Assembly (NCBI GenBank): GCA_028821515.1 | Contig: JAPPGA010000048.1 | Coordinates: 1-56,440, forward strand | Length of the DNA: 56,440 nt | Origin: Gammaproteobacteria bacterium | GTDB lineage: Bacteria; Pseudomonadota; Gammaproteobacteria; Pseudomonadales; Azotimanducaceae | Reading direction: 5' to 3' | Shown here: positions 52,994-56,440 of the stretch, piece after piece | Position numbering within the stretch: position 1 is the first letter of the stretch | Layout of the letters: each line of letters opens with the position of its first letter | Translations under genes and position numbers: made by a program | Notes under the pieces: model-generated | The model's input: the letters and a program-made list of their open reading frames with translations, nothing else | What the model was told of the DNA's origin: nothing | The model's database searches: none

Positions 52994-53770
52994 TCACAAC
53001 CAGAATCGTTCGGTCTTCAGCCAGGACCGCACGGGGATGAGTTCGCCCGTAATCGCATCCGACGCCGATGACGCCAGGAACAGTGCAAGGTTCGCGACGT
53101 CTTCCGGATTGGGCGGCAGGTCCAGGCGCGGTACGGGGTTGCCCTCGTCGTCCACGGACGGCGGAATGATGCCGTAGCCCTTCAGTTCTTCTGTGGCGAT
53201 GAGGCCGGGCAATATGCAGTTGACGTTTATGTTGTGCCTCGCCCACCTGCAGGCGAGGTTGTTCGTGAGGCTCAGGACGCCCGCCTTGGCCGCGGAATAG
53301 TGGAGTTGCCCAGGGTTTCCCTTGCTGCCCGCGGTGGAGGAGACGTTGATGATCTTGCCACCGTTCTGGCTGATCATCTGCCTGCCGGCGGCGAGACAGA
53401 CAAGAAAGCAGCCGGTCAGGTTCAGTTCCACGATGTGGCGCCACTCGTCCAGCGGCGTATCTTCCGGGGCACGGCCCCGGCCCCAGCGTCCGGCATTGTT
53501 GACGACCACGTCGACCCTCCCGAAAGCGTCCACCGTTCCAGCGATCAGGGCGTCTACCTGCGCCTCGTCCGTGATGTCGACCGGGATTGCCAACGCGCTC
53601 TGGTCTTTGTCCTCGATCTCGCGCACGACCTGCTCGATGTTCTCCGCGTTGCGGCTCGCCACCACTACGTTGGCGCCGGCCGCCGCGTACGCCATGGCCA
53701 TGGGCTTGCCGAGGCCACCGGCGCCGCCGGTGACGATGGCAGTCTTGCCGTCAAGTCTGAAATTCGACAC
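52994..53770 (-). CDS. SDR-family oxidoreductase (FabG-like)
   Basis: A 258-residue short-chain dehydrogenase. Cofactor loop TGGAGGLGKP, VVASRNAEN after beta-2 (favours NADP), DVVVNNAGRWG, catalytic Ser in INVSSTAGSKG, and Tyr/Lys in HYSAAKAGVLSL. NCILPGLIATEE and a longer loop (IIPPSVDDEGNPVPRLD) before the last helix distinguish it from fabG proper. Substrate unknown. It is convergent with the hydrolase and lies 59 bp from the fur stop, on the same strand as fur. Confidence 0.92.
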   Translation of the reverse strand: MSNFRLDGKTAIVTGGAGGLGKPMAMAYAAAGANVVVASRNAENIEQVVREIEDKDQSALAIPVDITDEAQVDALIAGTVDAFGRVDVVVNNAGRWGRGRAPEDTPLDEWRHIVELNLTGCFLVCLAAGRQMISQNGGKIINVSSTAGSKGNPGQLHYSAAKAGVLSLTNNLACRWARHNINVNCILPGLIATEELKGYGIIPPSVDDEGNPVPRLDLPPNPEDVANLALFLASSASDAITGELIPVRSWLKTERFWL

Positions 53771-53829
53771 GGGTTCCCCCTCTCGTTAGCGGTTTGAAAG
53801 CTGGCCGAACAGGCCGTGCGGGGACCGTG

Positions 53830-54237
53830 CTATGCCTGTTCGCGCTTGCGCACGTAGAGCACCAGTTCGTGGTCCACCAGCTCGAAACCGTGCTTATCGG
53901 CTATCTCTTCCTGCAGGGCCTCGATGCGTTCGTTGACGAACTCGGTTACGGCTCCGGTGTCCACGTCCACCATGTGATCGTGGTGCGCCTGGTCTGCGAG
54001 CTCGTACACCGCGTGGCCGTCGTCGAAATTGTGCCGTTCGACGATGCCGGCAGACTGGAACTGCGTAAGTACCCTATAGACCGTCGCAAGCCCGACGGAA
54101 TCGTCGGTTTCGAGCAGGTGCTTGTAGACATCCTCCGCGCTCATGTGGTGCGGCTCGGCGCTTTCGAGGACTTGCAGGACCTTGAGCCGCGGCAGCGTGA
54201 CCTTGAGACCGGCCTCTTTCAGATTGTATTGCGGCAT
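53830..54237 (-). CDS. fur: Ferric uptake regulator Fur
   Basis: A 135-residue iron-responsive repressor. The N-terminal winged helix reads LKEAGLKVTLPRLKVLQVLE and EDVYKHLLETDDSVGLATVYRVL. The dimerisation domain has the regulatory metal site QAHHDHMVDVDTG and EALQEEIADKHGFELVDHELVLY. The structural CxxC zinc motif of E. coli Fur is absent (VDVDTG instead of CLDCG), as in Pseudomonas-type Fur proteins with few Cys. It would control the ferric transporter at 14-18 kb. The upstream 90 bp are AT-rich enough for a promoter, but I cannot place its boxes with confidence. Confidence 0.96.
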   Translation of the reverse strand: MPQYNLKEAGLKVTLPRLKVLQVLESAEPHHMSAEDVYKHLLETDDSVGLATVYRVLTQFQSAGIVERHNFDDGHAVYELADQAHHDHMVDVDTGAVTEFVNERIEALQEEIADKHGFELVDHELVLYVRKREQA

Positions 54238-54331
54238 TTCGGGCTCCCCTGGTCCGTGCGGTCAAGGTACTATCGCACCCGGAGTTCGTCCAGTATTAGA
54301 GTTATTCAACGCTATATGAGTATCCATGTTG

Positions 54332-54780
54332 TCAAGCGTCGGGTTTCAGCGTTGAGCCGTGCGCGCGCCGACAGGGGTGGTTGACGGGTTGTTTGTGGCC
54401 GCCGCGGTCTGTCGTGGCCGGACCCGCTATCCAAGGATCGGCATGGGGCGTCCACAGCCGGTCCTGCTTCAGCAGCGCGTTGGCCAGCACCACCATCTTG
54501 CGCATGATCGCTGTCAGGGCGACCTTCGCCGGCTTGCCGCGGGCGCGCAGTTCGGCGTACTTGTGGGCCATGTCCGGGTTGCAGCGCAACGCGGCGACGG
54601 TGGCCATGTAGAGGAGACGCCGCGGTCTGGCGCGACCGCCACGGATGAAGCTGCGTCCCTGCCACTGGCCGGACTCGCGTGTCCAGGGCGCGACCCCGAC
54701 CAGGCTGGCGACCGCCTTGCCGTCGACCTGCCCGAGTTCCGGCATGTCGGCGACCAGACCGGTCGCGACCACCGGGTGGC
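54332..54780 (-). mobile_element. IS110-family transposase C-terminal fragment
   Basis: About 150 codons encode the C-terminal Transposase_20 domain of an IS110-type transposase: VVATGLVADMPELGQVDGKA, ASLVGVAPWTRESG, GGRARPRRLLYMATVAALR, ARGKPAKVALTAIMRKMVV and NALLKQDRLW. The N-terminal DEDD catalytic domain is missing. Upstream of codon GHPVVATG (about 54772) the sequence switches into an oppositely oriented transposase, so this is a truncated, inactive remnant. The stop at 54332 is probably the original one. Confidence 0.85.
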
Positions 54781-54791
54781 CGTTCGCGCGG

Positions 54792-55739
54792 GTGTACACG
54801 GCGGCGGACATCCGCCTGCTGGCCGCGGCCGGCGAGATCGGCGGCCAGCTCTGCGGTCCCGCGGCGTGCGCGGTGCTGCGCCGGGAGTACGAGGTGTTCG
54901 GCGATGCGCGCTTCGAGCGCCTGTCGCGACTGTCCCCGTCACACCTGTACAACCTGCGGCGGTCGAAGACCTACCGCACGCGGCGCACGACCTTCCGGCA
55001 CACGCGGCCGACGACGGTGCGGATCGGCGAACGGCGGCGACCGGAGCCCGACGGCAAGCCCGGCCACGTGCGCGTGGACACGGTGCACCAGGGCGACCGC
55101 GACCGCGTCAAGGGCATCTACCACATCAACCTGATCGACGAGGTCACCCAGTTCGAGCACCTCGGCGCCGTGGCGACGATCTCCGAGGCGTTCCTGGTGC
55201 CGATCCTGGAGGAGATGCTGGCCACGCTGCCGTTCGTGGTGGTCGGCTTCCACGCCGACAACGGCTCCGAGTACGTCAACCGCACGGTTGTCGCGATGCT
55301 CAACAAGCCGCATGTCCCGAACTTCACGAAGTCGCGCGCGCGGCGCTCCAACGACAACGCCCTGGTCGAGGGCAAGAACGCCAGCGTGGTGCGCAAGTGG
55401 TTCGGCCACGACCACATCCCGCAGCGCTTCGCGCCCGAGGAGGTCAACGCCTTCTCCCGCGACGTGTTGACGCCGCACCTGAACTACCACCATCCCTGCC
55501 TGTTCGCCACCGAGATCCGCGACGGCAACGGCAAGGTGCGCCGCCGCTACCGCCGCCGGGATGTCGCGACGCCCTACGAGAAGCTCAAGTCGCTGCCGGA
55601 CGCCGAGCGCTTCCTCAAGCCCGGCGTGACCTTCGCCGAACTCGATCAGGTCGCCCTCGCGATGTCCGGCCTCGAGGCGAACCGCGCCCGCGACGAGCTG
55701 CTGCGGACCATCGCCCACGCCAACGTCTCGGTGGCGTGA
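54792..55739 (+). mobile_element. Integrase-core (DDE) transposase, N-terminally truncated
   Basis: About 315 codons encode an rve/integrase-core DDE transposase. The fragment starts VYTAADIRLLAAAGEIGG and LRREYEVFGDARFERL, a segment that in full-length relatives follows an N-terminal HTH region, absent here. The catalytic triad is visible: Asp in VRVDTVHQGDRD, Asp in GFHADNGSEY, and Glu in NALVEGKN. The C-terminal region runs to the stop at 55737-55739. The missing N-terminus was replaced by the antisense IS110 fragment at about 54772-54795. The catalytic core is intact, but the gene lacks its start; an upstream open frame to 54645 is antisense IS110 sequence. Confidence 0.85.
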
Positions 55740-56134
55740 CGCTCTCCCTCAAGACCCCCGTTGCCCGAGTCGGGGACCGTGCTCGGCGCGCATCAGGCGC
55801 CGTCGCTCAGTTCATGGGCACCCACTCACCAACGTGCCCGCATGCGGGGCAACCCGACACGGGGCAACTCGAGCCTTGCCGCAAGCCCCGTGCGCGGCCT
55901 AAGATGCCGACACACACGTCCGAACCAGCGCTCCCCTGCGCCCACGTTCAGGCTCATAATCTCATTGGAAAACGCTGTGCCGCTCCTTCCCCCTGCCCTC
56001 TCAATCAGTTACGGCCAACTACGGAATCGCCCTGCATGGGATTAGACTGTCTATTCAGATTACTGCAAATATACTTAACAGCTCAACAACAACTGAAACA
56101 ATTAAGCAGTCTCAAACATTCACGGTGAATATAG
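55740..56134. other. Gene-free stretch, possible insertion-sequence end
   Basis: No convincing gene is seen here. Near the transposase end it has GTTGCCCGAGTC (about 55759) and two direct copies GGGGCAACCCGA (55846-55857) and GGGGCAACTCGA (55861-55872), related to it in inverted orientation, which could be part of the insertion-sequence end. The rest loses GC content towards 56040-56130. Confidence 0.45.
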
Positions 56135-56204
56135 TTGCCAGTCATACCGTTGACTCTTCATGATAGTGGCCTGAAGGCCTCCCGCAGCGGCCTTCCCTGC
56201 CGTG

Positions 56205-56216
56205 CCCCCCCCCCCC
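56205..56216 (+). repeat. Run of twelve C in the 5' region of a TolC-type gene
   Basis: A (C)12 homopolymer lies 33-77 bp before the candidate starts of the TolC-like gene. The TolC frame runs open through the tract from TTG 56135. Such tracts can change length by slippage, but an assembly artefact is equally possible. Confidence 0.6.
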
Positions 56217-56248
56217 TTGTTCCTGGCGGGATCGCTGGTTTCGGGCGG

Positions 56249-56440
56249 TTGTGCGCCGCAGGCCTCGCCCTGTGCTTTTGGATGCCGCCGGATGGTGCCG
56301 CCCAGACAGTCGCGGCGGCAAAAGAGCTCCCAAGCTGCACTCTGGCCAAGTGCGAACTGACGCTGAACGACGCGATTCTTCTGGCTCTGGAGCGCAACCG
56401 GCCCCTGCTCAACAGCCGGCTCGACCGCGAGGTGCAGAGG
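56249..56440 (+). CDS. TolC-family outer-membrane efflux protein, 5' part only
   Basis: The window ends in the N-terminal region of an outer-membrane efflux protein. A hydrophobic signal segment CAAGLALCFWMPPDGAA precedes the characteristic first helix of TolC proteins, KCELTLNDAILLALERNRPL followed by LNSRLDREVQR. The start is unclear: TTG 56249 gives a short signal peptide, ATG 56282 would remove it, and the frame is open back to TTG 56135 across the poly-C run. In another frame TTG 56217 would encode a lipobox (SLVSGGC), so a frameshift near here is possible. The 3' end is outside the window. Confidence 0.7.
   Translation, partial: MCAAGLALCFWMPPDGAAQTVAAAKELPSCTLAKCELTLNDAILLALERNRPLLNSRLDREVQR

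Noticed and set aside
54238-54331. Defined promoter and Fur autoregulation site upstream of fur
   Set aside because: TTGACA and TAATAC-like hexamers occur, but with spacing that does not fit a sigma-70 promoter, and no good Fur box is seen.
54645-54791. Plus-strand start of the DDE transposase at 54645
   Set aside because: Those codons are antisense to the IS110 fragment, which has clear protein motifs on the minus strand.
54359-56128. A 589-codon open frame on the plus strand through the transposase region
   Set aside because: It reads the high-GC DDE transposase and IS110 remnant in a wrong frame with low-complexity Arg/Ala/Pro sequence and has no family resemblance.
1-56440. tRNA, rRNA or CRISPR arrays
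   Set aside because: No run of regularly spaced direct repeats with spacers and no tRNA-like cloverleaf sequence was noticed in the intergenic gaps; this was by eye, so a covariance-model search would be needed to be certain.

Overview
The window is a gene-dense, high-GC chromosomal segment of a Gram-negative bacterium, most likely an uncultured gammaproteobacterium. The evidence is two TonB-dependent receptors, a Fur repressor of pseudomonad type, DUF3014 and PF04339/DUF482 proteins, lipoprotein and outer-membrane signal peptides, and bacterial-type CysS, AsnS and LipA. Codon use is even along most of it. Exceptions are an AT-rich patch at about 35.92-36.06 kb, transposase wreckage at 54.3-55.7 kb, and a lower-GC intergenic stretch at about 55.96-56.16 kb. 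I see no tRNA, rRNA or CRISPR array.

Layout. 0-2.6 kb: a frameshifted amidohydrolase remnant and a GH32-type glycosidase. 2.7-7.8 kb: an OmpR-type response regulator/histidine kinase pair divergent from a TonB receptor, with three direct repeats at exact 11-bp spacing between them that look like an OmpR/PhoB-type operator. 7.8-12.1 kb (minus): an HpcH/HpaI aldolase, then a putative run of clan AA protease, ZIP transporter and MFS-spermidine synthase fusion. 12.3-19.9 kb: an acyl-CoA dehydrogenase and a divergent ferric-iron ABC transporter. Its permease is ATGA-coupled to SelO, and its binding protein is followed by an unknown lipoprotein. 19.9-23.9 kb: mixed metabolism (TPP enzyme, SDR, peroxiredoxin, small lipoprotein). 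24-28 kb: a coupled two-gene ABC exporter. 28-31 kb: a DUF4143 ATPase, an HNH protein and an M20 peptidase. 31.4-34.9 kb: a cobalamin riboswitch ahead of a BtuB-like receptor, with cysS upstream. 35-44.7 kb: MBL hydrolase, a second DUF4143 ATPase behind AT-rich repeats, a serine hydrolase, lipA, a NADAR protein, asnS, a DUF3014 protein and a PF04339 protein. 44.7-49.1 kb: a four-gene MacAB/Lol-like operon (adaptor, ATPase, two permeases). 49.1-52.0 kb (minus): RraA-like gene, thioredoxin-fused protein, then a UGSC-family selenoprotein. 52-54.2 kb: alpha/beta hydrolase, SDR, fur. 54.3-56.4 kb: two truncated transposases back to back, a noncoding stretch and the start of a TolC-type gene running off the window.

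The most notable item is the selenoprotein at 49157-49675 (minus). What looks like two short ORFs is one reading frame interrupted by TGA within the motif U-G-S-C. A stem-loop of bacterial SECIS geometry follows it. It lies downstream of a protein with an N-terminal thioredoxin-like CPTC domain and a C-terminal domain of unknown function, itself overlapping an RraA-like gene. This three-gene unit is probably a redox system of unknown chemistry. Metal and cofactor themes recur elsewhere: Fur, ferric ABC transporter, ZIP, B12 riboswitch with receptor, and SelO.
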